From an uncultured Prevotellaceae bacterium (GTDB taxonomy: Bacteria; Bacteroidota; Bacteroidia; Bacteroidales; Bacteroidaceae): a stretch of DNA of 64,000 nt. Location: the NCBI GenBank assembly GCA_902786665.1, contig CADADN010000005.1:28308-92307 (forward strand), written 5' to 3'. The position numbers were made by a program, and so were the translations under genes. Below the pieces are notes generated by a model, which was not told the origin of the DNA, made no database searches, and saw only the letters and a program-made list of their open reading frames with translations. Position 1 is the first letter of the stretch. Each line of letters begins with the position of its first letter. This document shows, in pieces, positions 40,608-50,384 of this stretch.

Positions 40608-42812
40608 TTGGTGAACAAGAAACTCATTCTTACCCTATACACATCCATTATGGTGTGTATAGGGTTTGCCACTATCATAGAGAAATATCGTGGCACCCGT
40701 TTTGTGAGTGAGCACATCTACGGTGCATGGTGGTTTTCCACACTGTGGGCGATACTCACCGTGGCATCCTGTGCCTATTTCTTCAAGCAGCGCCTGTACA
40801 AGCGTTTTGCTGTCATGCTGCTGCATCTGTCGTTCGTCGTGATACTGGCAGGCGCGTTGGTCACCCATCTCTTTGCCCGTAGCGGTGTCATTGCACTTCA
40901 TAACGGCATCCCCGCCATATCGTATGTTGACAACGAAGGCCTCAGCCAGCAGTTACCCTTCTCCCTGACGTTGAAGGAATTCCGCATCGTCAACTATCCT
41001 GGTACCGACGCCCCTCTCGATTACCAAAGTGTCATACAAACCACGGGAGGGGATTTGGAATCCCCGACAAAGATGCTTGTTTCCATGAACCACATCGGTC
41101 ACATCGGCGGCTACCGTTTCTTTCAGTCCAGTTACGACTCCGACGGGCAAGGCGTCGTGCTCGGCGTAAACCATGACCCGTATGGCATTGCCATCACCTA
41201 CCTGGGTTACCTCCTGCTCTTGGCGGGCATCATCGCCACACTGTTGTCACGCAAGACCCAGATGCGCACCCTCTATCGCAAAGCCTTGCAACCACTTTCC
41301 ATCCTTCTGGTTTTGGCCTCTTACGCCACACCTCTCCATGCCAACAGTGACTTGCAGACCGTCGACAAGGACATCGCCCATCGCCTGGGGGCCATCCACG
41401 TGCTCTACAACAACCGCATCTGTCCGCTCAACACCGTAGCCACCGACTTCGTCACCAAATTGTCGGGCAATGCGTCGTGGAGGGGATTTTCCGCCGACGA
41501 GGTTTTCGTCAGTTGGATGATTTATTACTCACCTTGGGAAAAGCAAAAGATAATACGAGTGAAGAACCGTGAAGTGCAACATTTGCTGGGCATCGACGGC
41601 CAATGGGCGTCTTATGCCGATTTCCTTGATGAGTACCATGCATACAAGTTGAAGGATGCCGTTGAGGCGATGAGGCATGGCGATGGGGAAATCGACGGGA
41701 AAGCCTTGATGGAGGCCGATGAAAAATACCATTTGGTGGAGATGTTCTATCGCGGAGAGTTCATACGGATGTTCCCCTATCGCATTGGAGACGATGTCAA
41801 CTGGTATGTGCCTGGCGGTCAGTCGCTGCCCAAGGAAATGCCCGTCAAGGAACAATTCTTTGTCAAGCAGTCCATGGACTATCTTACAGAAAGCATGGTG
41901 ACGGGGCAGCGCGACAGGGCTATTGAAATCATTGCAAAAATCAAACTCTTCCAGCGTGAGATGGCAGGTGAGGTGCTGCCCGATGAAAGCAGGACCAAGG
42001 CTGAGATTTTCTACAATACGATGCGGAGCCGGAAATGGCCGGTATTCCTCTCGTTGACGCTCAGTTTGCTGCTGTGCGTGGTCATGCTTGTTTTTGCATC
42101 GAAGAGAAAATGGCTGACGATGGTTGCTCTGTCCTATGTCATATTGTTTGCAACGTATGTCACGCTGTTGCTCGGCCTGCGCTGGTGGATAAGCGGACAC
42201 ATCCCTGTGAGCAACGGGCACGAGACGATGCTTTTCATGGCATGGGTGCTGCTTTTGCCGACCATCCTCCTTCGCCGCAAGTTTCCCATCGTCCTGGGCT
42301 TCGGTCCTTTGGTCGGTTCTTTCTGCTTGCTGGTGGCCATGCTGGCGGGCAGCAACACGCAAATCACCCCGCTGATGCCCGTGCTTCAGTCGCCGCTGCT
42401 TTCCGTCCATGTGATGACGGTGATGTGCGCCTACGCATTGTTTGCCTTGCAACTGCTCATGGGGCTGCAGGCTTTCCTCTTGATAAGAAAAAAAAGGAAT
42501 GCAGAATTGGAGAGGCTCACCGCACTGTCGCAGCTGCTGCTCTACCCCGCCGTGTTCCTGCTCGCCATCGGCATCTTCCTGGGTGCTGTCTGGGCCAATG
42601 TGTCATGGGGCAACTATTGGTCGTGGGACCCCAAGGAGTCGTGGGCGCTCATCACCCTCATGGCATATGCCGTGCCTTTCCACAAGCAGTCTTTCGGTTT
42701 CTTCCAAAAGCCCCTCAATTATCACATCTACATGGTGGGAGCCTTCCTGACGGTCGTCATCACCTATTTCGGGGTCAACTATCTTTTAGGAGGGATGCAT
42801 AGTTATGCCTGA
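40608..42812 (+). CDS. ccsBA: fused ResB/CcsA-type cytochrome c synthase
   Basis: 734 residues; start TTG 40608 or GTG 40611. The N-terminal half has three or four membrane spans and a large periplasmic portion of ResB (CcsB) type. The C-terminal half (about 475-734) has the tryptophan-rich haem motif WGNYWSWDPKESW at about 667 and several membrane spans, the CcsA hallmark. It should export haem and join it to the CxxCH motifs of the di-haem protein encoded just upstream (six bases apart). A dedicated synthase in the same operon suggests this cell has few other c-type cytochromes. Confidence 0.92.
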   Translation: MVNKKLILTLYTSIMVCIGFATIIEKYRGTRFVSEHIYGAWWFSTLWAILTVASCAYFFKQRLYKRFAVMLLHLSFVVILAGALVTHLFARSGVIALHNGIPAISYVDNEGLSQQLPFSLTLKEFRIVNYPGTDAPLDYQSVIQTTGGDLESPTKMLVSMNHIGHIGGYRFFQSSYDSDGQGVVLGVNHDPYGIAITYLGYLLLLAGIIATLLSRKTQMRTLYRKALQPLSILLVLASYATPLHANSDLQTVDKDIAHRLGAIHVLYNNRICPLNTVATDFVTKLSGNASWRGFSADEVFVSWMIYYSPWEKQKIIRVKNREVQHLLGIDGQWASYADFLDEYHAYKLKDAVEAMRHGDGEIDGKALMEADEKYHLVEMFYRGEFIRMFPYRIGDDVNWYVPGGQSLPKEMPVKEQFFVKQSMDYLTESMVTGQRDRAIEIIAKIKLFQREMAGEVLPDESRTKAEIFYNTMRSRKWPVFLSLTLSLLLCVVMLVFASKRKWLTMVALSYVILFATYVTLLLGLRWWISGHIPVSNGHETMLFMAWVLLLPTILLRRKFPIVLGFGPLVGSFCLLVAMLAGSNTQITPLMPVLQSPLLSVHVMTVMCAYALFALQLLMGLQAFLLIRKKRNAELERLTALSQLLLYPAVFLLAIGIFLGAVWANVSWGNYWSWDPKESWALITLMAYAVPFHKQSFGFFQKPLNYHIYMVGAFLTVVITYFGVNYLLGGMHSYA

Positions 42813-42915
42813 ACAGCCACCAGCATCATCCAGAGTCGTTCTGTCGCCCCGTCTTTAACATTTGCCTGTTCCACCGGGGGTGCGTCCCTGGCTGTGGTCT
42901 TGTCACCGTGCCATG

Positions 42916-44514
42916 TCACTCGTATTCATAGAGTCGGATGTGGAGCACCTTCCACTCCCCCACCCCAATGCGTGCATGACGCCCCTGATGGGTCTGGTCG
43001 CCATTGTGGCGTCGAAGGTATTGCATCGTGCCGTCGGACAAGACGGAAACTTCATCGACAGAAAGGAGGCCAAGACGCTTGCCACTGAACCGCTTGTTGG
43101 TTTTGGGTTGGTTGGTGCCAACGCCCGCCTCGACAAATCCGTCCTCGCCCAACAGCTTCTTCTCCTCCTGTCTCTTCTCCGCAGGTGTCTTGAAGTCGAC
43201 GACCACGCCACTGCCAGCCAACAAATAATCGAACTTGCCTAGACGGATGAGCATGGCACCACCCTCCGGCCATGTGGTGCCATCGGTGGCACGCGGGTCC
43301 CACGGCAGGGTGAAATAGTGACGGCAAGTCATCACCACGCCATTGTCATCGATGACACGTTCCTTGTCCTCCTGGTCGAAGAGCAGTCCCCAGGTGTTCA
43401 AACCGGATATTGAAGGCTGATGATTGAATACTTGCCGTAACAATGCATAGGCTTGGGTAACGGAAGCCGTCTCTTGTGGACTGGCCTGGTCGATGGCGAA
43501 GGGGCTGAAGCCCAGAGCCTGATGCTCGCCGAAGGCATATAGGGCACGCACTCCGCTGTTCTCGCAGCATCGGCTCTCGGGGATGAAGAGGCGGTTCTTT
43601 ATCTTGCCGCCATCCTGTGGTCTTTGCGGCATCGCATACTGCGCAGCCCACGATTTGAAGCCGGTGTCGTAGATGTCTGGTGCAAGCAAATCAATGCTTG
43701 GGGCACCCTCGTGCCAGAAGTCGAAAAGGTGGGCAAGCGGACCTGCCGACGGATATTCTCCGGGACGGCGCCCGCGACTGTTCATCGCAGCATTCACGTA
43801 AAGCGGCATGTCATGGATTTCGCGGGCCGCCTTGGCTAGATGCTCGACATAGCGTGCATAACTCAATGCCATGAATTTCTCGTCGGCATAGTCATCCGTA
43901 CCAAAGCGCTCAGCCCATTTCTCTGCCTTGTAGGCTTTCTCTGCCAATGGCGAATGGTCGCGTGCCGACTCCAGCATGCCAATCTCATTCTCTATCTGCA
44001 TCATGACGACCACCTGCCGCTGGGGATCCTTCTCGCGGATGTGTCGCATCAATGCAGAGAAAGCCTTCAAGTCGGCTTGCAACACGTTATCGCTGAAACA
44101 CGACGCTATCTCCATCGGCTTGCCCTCTGCAGTCATCGCCCGTGGGAATCGTTTCAAATCCTGCTTGAACCAACCAGGCGCATAGCATGACATCGAATTC
44201 TTCCACGCACCAAACCAAAGGAAAATCACCTGCAACTGCTCTTGTCGCGCCACGTCGATGGTGCGGTCGATGAGGGTGAAGTCGAACCTGCCCTCCACTG
44301 GTTCCATCAGTTCCCAATAGGCTGGCACAAGCACGGTGTTCAAGCCCAATGCCTTCATCCGCGGCATCACCTCCTCGATGTCCTCCACCGACGTAGCGGC
44401 GGAATTGCTCAACTCCCCCCCGAGGATGGGACAAGGGAGTGCCGACAGCCGGTCGCCAGCAAGAATGTTGAGAGAAACGGCCAGCGCCAACAACAATATC
44501 AGGTTTCTTTTCAT
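42916..44514 (-). CDS. GH35-type beta-galactosidase-like enzyme (DUF5597 end)
   Basis: 532 residues with a signal peptide (about 1-19). The TIM-barrel core shows RMKALGLNTVLVPAYWE, then QIENEIG with the acid/base Glu and IPESR with the nucleophile Glu. The last 150 residues resemble the DUF5597 cap of Bacteroidota GH35 enzymes. Substrate probably a beta-galactoside in hemicellulose or pectin side chains. Adjacent to the CotH/lamin-tail gene but separated by 20 bases, same strand, so likely co-transcribed. Confidence 0.9.
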   Translation of the reverse strand: MKRNLILLLALAVSLNILAGDRLSALPCPILGGELSNSAATSVEDIEEVMPRMKALGLNTVLVPAYWELMEPVEGRFDFTLIDRTIDVARQEQLQVIFLWFGAWKNSMSCYAPGWFKQDLKRFPRAMTAEGKPMEIASCFSDNVLQADLKAFSALMRHIREKDPQRQVVVMMQIENEIGMLESARDHSPLAEKAYKAEKWAERFGTDDYADEKFMALSYARYVEHLAKAAREIHDMPLYVNAAMNSRGRRPGEYPSAGPLAHLFDFWHEGAPSIDLLAPDIYDTGFKSWAAQYAMPQRPQDGGKIKNRLFIPESRCCENSGVRALYAFGEHQALGFSPFAIDQASPQETASVTQAYALLRQVFNHQPSISGLNTWGLLFDQEDKERVIDDNGVVMTCRHYFTLPWDPRATDGTTWPEGGAMLIRLGKFDYLLAGSGVVVDFKTPAEKRQEEKKLLGEDGFVEAGVGTNQPKTNKRFSGKRLGLLSVDEVSVLSDGTMQYLRRHNGDQTHQGRHARIGVGEWKVLHIRLYEYE

Positions 44515-44534
44515 ATGATTTGAGAGTCAGGTTG

Positions 44535-47500
44535 TTATTTCTTGATAAACTTACGTCCATTCTGGATGTAAATGCCAGGAGGCAGGTTGCCTTGCACGGC
44601 CTGGCCTTGGATGTTGTAGATGCGCGAAGAGCCTGGATGGCGGGACGTCACCTCGCAGATGCCGTTCACCTCCGGCTGAGTGACAGGCTCGGAGTAACTG
44701 CCCATGATGTTCGCCTTGCCGATGGTCGGCACGTTCATGGTGAAGACATCGCGACTGCCGTCGGGATAGCGTCCCACGGTCTCGTCGCCCTCCATCAGGC
44801 CATAAGTGAAGCGGTCGCACCAACTCTCGTCGGCAGCCGTCAACAGCATCTCGCCACCGTCGGCATCCAATTTGAAAGAAGAATGCAGCTGAGATAGCGG
44901 GTCCACCTTGTCGCACCATATCGTGAGGAAGCCGTGGGCTGAGATGACGGTCGAAATGCCGTCTGTCTTTTCAATCTGGTACTTCTTCGGATTCTCCGAG
45001 TCGTCGCTCAGGTACATGCCTGCGATGTCGATGTCTGAGTCGGTGGTGTTGTAGAGTTCCACCCAGTCGTTGTGCTTGAAGAACTCATTGACGTAGATGC
45101 TGTTGGCAGCACTCACCTCGTTGATGCAGACGGGCGTGTAGCCTTCCGCCTTGCGCTCTGCATCGGTCAGCGGTGTAAAGCACGCCGTCAGCGTGAGTTT
45201 GCTTTCGTTGGACAAGTCGATGACGGGGTCGGGCAAGATGTCGTCGCTCGTAGTGCCCATGGTTGTGAGCAGTTCGCAGTCCCAATAGAGGTCGCTTGAC
45301 GTATAACTGGTGTTATGCACCTCGATGGCGATGACGTTGCCCCCCTTTCTGAAGAGCGACGGGTTCAGTTCGAGCGAACCTTCCAGTGGAACCTCGGCGG
45401 CATAAGTGGAAGAGAAGGTGTCGTAGCCGACACTGCCTTGCCGCATGTTGACACGCCCCGCCTCCTGGCTGTTGACCCATACAATGCAGCCGTCGTCCAC
45501 TTTGTAGTTAAGCACGAAAAGGTCGGTGGCATTGGGGTCGGCATTGAGGGTGAACGTCTTACGGAAATAGGTGGTGGGATTCTTCCGGTCGGGATTGCCT
45601 CCATAGCCTACGGTGGTCTTTATACCTGCCATGCTATAGCCCAGGGGTGCCGCACCCGATTTCCACGACGACTGGTTGAAGCCATAGCTCTTCCATCCGG
45701 AAGGAGCCTCACCATTGTCATAGTATCTCCATGTGTCACCATAACCGAAGACAGGAACATAATTGCCCGACAACTTTCGCCATCCCGCGAACGTGTAGCC
45801 CGCCGGAGCCTTGGCCTCCAGGCTGACGGGGGCGAAGAGCCTGCCATTGAACTCGCCATACGGCACGTTGATGCCGTTGACGAGGATATTGGCCCCCTTG
45901 GTGTCGGCAGCAACCTGAAGGCTCACCTTCTTCACGCCTGTGAGTTGCATAGGCCTGTACTGCTGCAGTTGGTTGACCATGGTTTCCAATCGATTCGCCA
46001 GATTGTTCTTGATGTTGTTGGCAGACCCGTCGGGACTCCTGCCGTCAAGCTGCAGCATGGGGCGCATGGCATCGGCCAATTCGTTGACGATGGCAGTGGC
46101 ACGGTTCTTCTCAAAGACGCTGCCCGCCAGGATGCAGAAGGTGTCGATGAACTTCTTGCGGTATTCGTCATGCTTCAGCAGATTGAGGAAGAGTCGCACC
46201 ATGTCCACACTTCTGAACGATTCGAGCGTGGAAAGGCTGCGTCCCCAGGCGTTGAAAGGCTGGTCGAGGTCGAAGAGGATGAAGCGGAAGCGACCGTCGT
46301 CCTGGCTACGGTAGGCTTTTACGTTGTTGTCGGGCCAGTCGTCGTTGCCGAGGTAGATTTCTGCTGCCATGTAATTGGTGAACTCGTCGATGTCGAGCAA
46401 TGTCTTCACCTCGTCATATACACCAGCGTCATTGATGTTCTCACTGATATCGCAGAGGTGCCGATAGACTTCGTTGGTGCCGTTAGTGAACGTTTTGTTC
46501 TCGAACATGTCGATTTCCTCGTCGTCGTAGCCGTAGTTGGCATACACGTACTTGTCGTTGTTGGGCTCACGCAAGTTCAGCACCCCCTTGAACCTACCGT
46601 TGATAAACTCCGCCACTTGCACCAGACTCTGCACGTCGAGGTCGATGCCGGAGCGCTGGACGATGGTGGTCAGCGCCGGGTCCATGAAACGGTTGCCGGA
46701 GTCGTTGCCGCCATTGCGCACGAGCACCACCTTGCTGCGGATGTTGGGTTTCTGTGGGAAGAAGGCATAGTCGAGGTGGTTCAGGCCGTCGAAGACCTTG
46801 TTTGACTTCAACTTCATCGAACGAGGACTGCTCATGCGCGACCATCCCCCCGAGACGCTGATGTTGACGTCTTGGTTGAAGAGCATGCCGTCGGTCGGAC
46901 TGATGTAGCTGAAATTGACGGGACGGTCCCACGGTTGGTTCCAGTTGACGGCATCGTCGCGCCCGTTGCCGGGGATGCCGTTGTTGCCTTTCACATCGAT
47001 GCCCCACATCGCGTCGGTGAAGTAGCGTTCGTCGCCGACGATGGACACCACGGGGATGGTGAAATTGTTGTGGGTTTGGATATAACTGCGAGTGACGGGC
47101 ACGCTGGGCAGGTAGCCATCGCGGAACAGGCGGAACACATAGTTCGTGGTCTTGGTGACGGTGAACAGCCCATCCTTGCTCTTCATGCTCGAGCCGGAAC
47201 CGCCGGATGGCGTGTAGACGGGCATGCTGCCATCGGTGGTGTACATGAGCGTGGCACCTTCCGGGATGTCGACCTTGACAGTAAGGGAACCATTGAGGAG
47301 TTGGCTTCCCTCGCTTACCACAGGGGCATCGAGGCGTTCGGTGGCGAAGACCGACGTGGCGTTGGAGGCACCCGGCGTGGCGTTGGCTGTCCACCCCCAT
47401 TCGTCGCCTCCGTCGGTGGTGCGCGCCCATGAGGTGCGGCTCATGGCCTCGGGATATTCCACGCTGGTGACGAGTTGTCCGTCGCGGTCGCTGAGGCAGA

Positions 47501-47801
47501 TGACACCGCCGTCGCAATCAAGTTTGAAGGGAGCCTGGTTGCTCTTGATGTCGTCAGATCCCAGCCACACGACGAGGTAGCCCTTGGCGGGAACGGTGCC
47601 GACGTTGTAGGGCATTCTCCATTGCTTCAGGTTGTAGGCATCGTTGCTCAGATACATGCCCGAGAGGTTGACGGGTTGCTCTGTCGGGTTGTATAGCTCT
47701 ATCCAACTATCGAAGTTGTATGCCGGACTCATCACCGAGCCGGCATTGGATGCCATCAACTCATTGATGACAAGGGCGACGCCGAGTAAGCTTGATAACA
47801 T
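44535..47801 (-). CDS. large secreted CotH-kinase and lamin-tail domain protein
   Basis: 1088 residues. An N-terminal lamin-tail domain (LVINELMASN to about 125), a chitobiase/hexosaminidase-like C-terminal module (SEGSQLLNGSLTVKVDIPEG), then a CotH spore-coat-kinase core (LREPNNDKYVYANYGYD, FILFDLDQPFNAW), a galactose-binding-like segment and a second lamin-tail (VCINEVSAANSIYVNEFF). The end SSRIYNIQGQAVQGNLPPGIY resembles a type IX sorting tail. CotH enzymes phosphorylate proteins. The leader (MLSSLLGVAL) lacks the usual basic residues and an in-frame TAA lies upstream, so the 5' end may be truncated or start differently. Confidence 0.85.
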   Translation of the reverse strand: MLSSLLGVALVINELMASNAGSVMSPAYNFDSWIELYNPTEQPVNLSGMYLSNDAYNLKQWRMPYNVGTVPAKGYLVVWLGSDDIKSNQAPFKLDCDGGVICLSDRDGQLVTSVEYPEAMSRTSWARTTDGGDEWGWTANATPGASNATSVFATERLDAPVVSEGSQLLNGSLTVKVDIPEGATLMYTTDGSMPVYTPSGGSGSSMKSKDGLFTVTKTTNYVFRLFRDGYLPSVPVTRSYIQTHNNFTIPVVSIVGDERYFTDAMWGIDVKGNNGIPGNGRDDAVNWNQPWDRPVNFSYISPTDGMLFNQDVNISVSGGWSRMSSPRSMKLKSNKVFDGLNHLDYAFFPQKPNIRSKVVLVRNGGNDSGNRFMDPALTTIVQRSGIDLDVQSLVQVAEFINGRFKGVLNLREPNNDKYVYANYGYDDEEIDMFENKTFTNGTNEVYRHLCDISENINDAGVYDEVKTLLDIDEFTNYMAAEIYLGNDDWPDNNVKAYRSQDDGRFRFILFDLDQPFNAWGRSLSTLESFRSVDMVRLFLNLLKHDEYRKKFIDTFCILAGSVFEKNRATAIVNELADAMRPMLQLDGRSPDGSANNIKNNLANRLETMVNQLQQYRPMQLTGVKKVSLQVAADTKGANILVNGINVPYGEFNGRLFAPVSLEAKAPAGYTFAGWRKLSGNYVPVFGYGDTWRYYDNGEAPSGWKSYGFNQSSWKSGAAPLGYSMAGIKTTVGYGGNPDRKNPTTYFRKTFTLNADPNATDLFVLNYKVDDGCIVWVNSQEAGRVNMRQGSVGYDTFSSTYAAEVPLEGSLELNPSLFRKGGNVIAIEVHNTSYTSSDLYWDCELLTTMGTTSDDILPDPVIDLSNESKLTLTACFTPLTDAERKAEGYTPVCINEVSAANSIYVNEFFKHNDWVELYNTTDSDIDIAGMYLSDDSENPKKYQIEKTDGISTVISAHGFLTIWCDKVDPLSQLHSSFKLDADGGEMLLTAADESWCDRFTYGLMEGDETVGRYPDGSRDVFTMNVPTIGKANIMGSYSEPVTQPEVNGICEVTSRHPGSSRIYNIQGQAVQGNLPPGIYIQNGRKFIKK

Positions 47802-47819
47802 GGTAAAGGAGATATGTTT

Positions 47820-48251
47820 TTAGTGTTTGTTGTATAAGGCGATGGCATCGGCCATGATCTCGGCATGGTCGAAAGCGAGTGGAGGCAGTGCGTTGACGGG
47901 AAACCATTGGGCCTTGGCGGCATCATCCTGTCCGCTCACCTCAAAAGGTTGGTCAACGACGGCAAGGTATGCCACGGAAATGGTGCGTCCACGTGGGTCG
48001 CGGTCGACCTTGGAGTAGGCACCAATCTGTTGCACGTTGACCAACTTCAGCCCTGTCTCTTCTTCCAATTCGCGAAGTGCGCATTGCTCTGTTGTCTCAT
48101 CCATGTTGAGGAAACCGCCGGGAATTGCCCAACAGCCCTTGTATGGTTCGTTGCCACGTTCAATCAGCAATACTCTCGGTTCGTCTTCGGTGGTAATCAC
48201 CACGCAGTCGCCTGTCACAGCAGGACGTGGATATTTGTAGGTATTACTCAT
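47820..48251 (-). CDS. Nudix hydrolase
   Basis: 143 residues with a complete Nudix box: GGFLNMDETTEQCALREL then EEETGL (G-x5-E-x7-REUxEExGU). The preceding YKGCWAIPGG is the usual entry. Such enzymes hydrolyse nucleoside diphosphate derivatives; the small size and NMDE fit ADP-ribose or 8-oxo-dGTP type members. It is upstream of the CotH gene in the same direction with an 18-base gap. Confidence 0.93.
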   Translation of the reverse strand: MSNTYKYPRPAVTGDCVVITTEDEPRVLLIERGNEPYKGCWAIPGGFLNMDETTEQCALRELEEETGLKLVNVQQIGAYSKVDRDPRGRTISVAYLAVVDQPFEVSGQDDAAKAQWFPVNALPPLAFDHAEIMADAIALYNKH

Positions 48252-48659
48252 GACGATTAATCTTGTTTCTTGTTTTTAAGTATATTGAAATGGTAGATTC
48301 TTACAGCCGCACAAAACGATTGCCCGCCCATCCTACATCTCTTCTTTAAAAAGGTGTCAAAAGTACAAATATTTTTCCATCTCACAAAAAAAAGAAGTAA
48401 ATAATTGAGTTTTATTTTTTTTAGAAGCCGAGGGTTTCCACCTTTATCACCGTCACACCTTCCCTCATTTTCAAGTGAACTCAAGAATGCTCATCTGAAA
48501 AGCGGGAACCAACATTCCTCATTTTTGTCACATTTGAGCAAAACAGTTGTTTCATATTGTGTTTATTTTGTTTCACGGCGGGATTATTCTTCCACATTTG
48601 CTTTGATGTATATGGCATTATACGTAATTTTGCAGCCGAATTTTACCATCCTTAAGCCA
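48252..48659. other. divergent intergenic region
   Basis: 408 bases, A+T-rich, between the Nudix gene (minus) and the GH30 gene (plus). It contains the GH30 promoter (48602-48632). The long frames crossing it are not convincing as genes; no minus-strand promoter was found. Confidence 0.55.
48602..48632 (+). promoter_or_regulatory. promoter of the GH30 gene
   Basis: TTTG (48602-48605), 19 bases, TAATTTTG (48625-48632). Start near 48639, leader about 21 bases. Confidence 0.7.
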
Positions 48660-50174
48660 ATGAAAAAAATTTTCACCACCCTTTTCGCTTTGGTTGCTGC
48701 CATGGCCCTACATGCCGCAGTAATCACAGTAACCGTAAGCAGCACCCGTTATCAGACGATAACGGGATTTGGCGCAGCCTGCTGCGATGGTGCCATGTGT
48801 CCCTTCGGCAACGACACACAACCAGTAAAACTACTCTATGGCCCCCAATCACAAATCGGGCTGAACATCATGCGAATGGAAATCTCGCCCAATTTCATAG
48901 GCGACGTCGTTGTTCCTGAATGGGGCAACTGGGACTCACCCTATGACTGGAAAGGCTCGCTGCCATCGGCAAAGATAGTGAAGCAGCGTGGCGGCATCGT
49001 CTTCGGCACGCCCTGGTCACCTCCCGGCGAGTACAAGACCAACGGGACAGCCCAGGGAGGCAACGCCGAAGACCAGGGCTATCAGCACGGCCGGCTGCGT
49101 GAAGACTGCTACGACAAATTCTTTCCCTGGCTGAACACGTTCCTGGAGTATATGAAAAACAATGGTGTCGAGGTTGATGCCGTGTCCATCCAGAACGAAC
49201 CCGACTGGTGGGTGAATTATTCCGGATGCCTCTATACCCCGCAACAGCAACTCAACCTTGTCAAGAACTACGCCCACATGCTCGACAGGGAGAAATACAA
49301 TGGCGTGCGCCTCATCAGTGCCGAGCCTCTCGGCTTCGATCCCAGTTATTCCGACATGCTGCTGAGAGACGAAACGGCACGTAACCAAATCGACATCATC
49401 GCGGGACACCTCTATGGCCATCCACCACTTGGCAACATGAAGAGCGCTTCCTTCATGGCACAAAGGCACGGCAAGGGAGTATGGATGACGGAGCACTCCG
49501 TGACCGACAACATCAACCACCTGCCCAACTGGCACGAGCAACTGATTTTCGCAGAGGAGCTGAACGAATGCATGCTTGCCGGCTGCACGGCTTACATCTA
49601 TTGGTACATGCGTGCCCACTGGGCATTTGTCGGCACTGGAGAGACGCAGTACAATCCCGGCAACACCAAGAACAAGTTGCTTCCTCGCGCCTTCGTCATG
49701 TCACACTTCTCCAAGCATGTCACCGGCTCCACCCGCCTCGGCATCTCTTCCAGCATCGCCACAGGCACCAATTCTGCTTTCGAGACTTCCGCATACATCA
49801 AAGGCGACTCCCTCATCGTCATGGCCATCGACACCACCAAGAACGCCCATGACCTCAAACTCAAACTGCCATACAAGGTGAAAAGCGGCACACACCTGCT
49901 GTCCACCGGCAACGACGCCCTCTTGCAGGAATCAGCCATCGAAATCAACGAACCCGTGGATGAGTTGACAGTCCCCCTGCCCGCACGCAGCCTCAACACC
50001 TATATCTTCATCATCGACCCAGCCAGCGCCGCCATCAGGGATTTCACCATTCCCGAATACGCCCTCCCCAAGACCTATTACGACTTGAATGGACGTCGCT
50101 TGGAAACACCCCGAGGGCTATGTATCGAGAGATGGCCCGATGGCTCTTCTCGCAAAGTATACTTTGACAATTAG
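48660..50174 (+). CDS. secreted GH30 glycoside hydrolase
   Basis: 504 residues from ATG 48660 (MKKIFTTLFALVAAMALHAA, signal peptide). The barrel motifs ITGFGAACCDG, LNIMRMEISPN, SIQNEPDWW with the acid/base Glu, and VWMTEHS with the nucleophile Glu identify GH30 (glucosylceramidase/xylanase clan). The subfamily cannot be fixed by eye; xylan or glucuronoxylan is likely. The C-terminus TYYDLNGRRLETP to GSSRKVYFDN resembles a type IX sorting tail, so it may be exported to the surface. Confidence 0.92.
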   Translation: MKKIFTTLFALVAAMALHAAVITVTVSSTRYQTITGFGAACCDGAMCPFGNDTQPVKLLYGPQSQIGLNIMRMEISPNFIGDVVVPEWGNWDSPYDWKGSLPSAKIVKQRGGIVFGTPWSPPGEYKTNGTAQGGNAEDQGYQHGRLREDCYDKFFPWLNTFLEYMKNNGVEVDAVSIQNEPDWWVNYSGCLYTPQQQLNLVKNYAHMLDREKYNGVRLISAEPLGFDPSYSDMLLRDETARNQIDIIAGHLYGHPPLGNMKSASFMAQRHGKGVWMTEHSVTDNINHLPNWHEQLIFAEELNECMLAGCTAYIYWYMRAHWAFVGTGETQYNPGNTKNKLLPRAFVMSHFSKHVTGSTRLGISSSIATGTNSAFETSAYIKGDSLIVMAIDTTKNAHDLKLKLPYKVKSGTHLLSTGNDALLQESAIEINEPVDELTVPLPARSLNTYIFIIDPASAAIRDFTIPEYALPKTYYDLNGRRLETPRGLCIERWPDGSSRKVYFDN

Positions 50175-50230
50175 CCTTTGATGATGATAAAAAAATGAGT
50201 TGGGACAATTTCACCATATAATGCCCCAAC

Positions 50231-50270
50231 AATAGACCGAGTCCACTTTATGAAGTGGACTCGGTCTATT
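50231..50270. repeat. 18-base perfect stem-loop, part of a duplicated 3' region
   Basis: AATAGACCGAGTCCACTT / AAGTGGACTCGGTCTATT with loop TATG. The same hairpin core GAGTCCACTT / AAGTGGACTC follows the intact pseudokinase gene at 57474-57505. It can act as a terminator for the GH30 gene. Confidence 0.8.
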
Positions 50271-50340
50271 GTTTCACGTTCAAGAAGCTCTGATTAAGAT
50301 ATGGTGATTTCCTCTATACCATAGGACAAATCAATCACCC
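50271..50340 (-). pseudogene. fossil of the pseudokinase 3' end
   Basis: Read on the minus strand the sequence gives VIDLSYGIEEITIS, a stop, then SELLERETID. The intact gene at 57500-59254 ends VIELSYGIEYTIIDVNNGKKITMSQSELFEREIID. The fossil lost 11 codons and gained a stop in place of Gln; its flank and terminator hairpin are also conserved. It shows that the same 3' region once existed here, probably through duplication or loss of a paralog. Confidence 0.8.
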
Positions 50341-50384
50341 AGTAAAAGCTTTAGGCTGCCGTGTTCATATTACTTTTGACAGTG

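Noticed and set aside
41529-42452. 307-codon minus-strand frame
   Set aside because: Antisense to ccsBA, rich in His/Gln/Arg, no family features.
45315-46805. 496-codon plus-strand frame
   Set aside because: It is antisense to the CotH/lamin-tail gene, has a composition typical of reverse-frame reading (Val/Gly/Glu-rich, no motif), and the minus-strand gene has clear domains.
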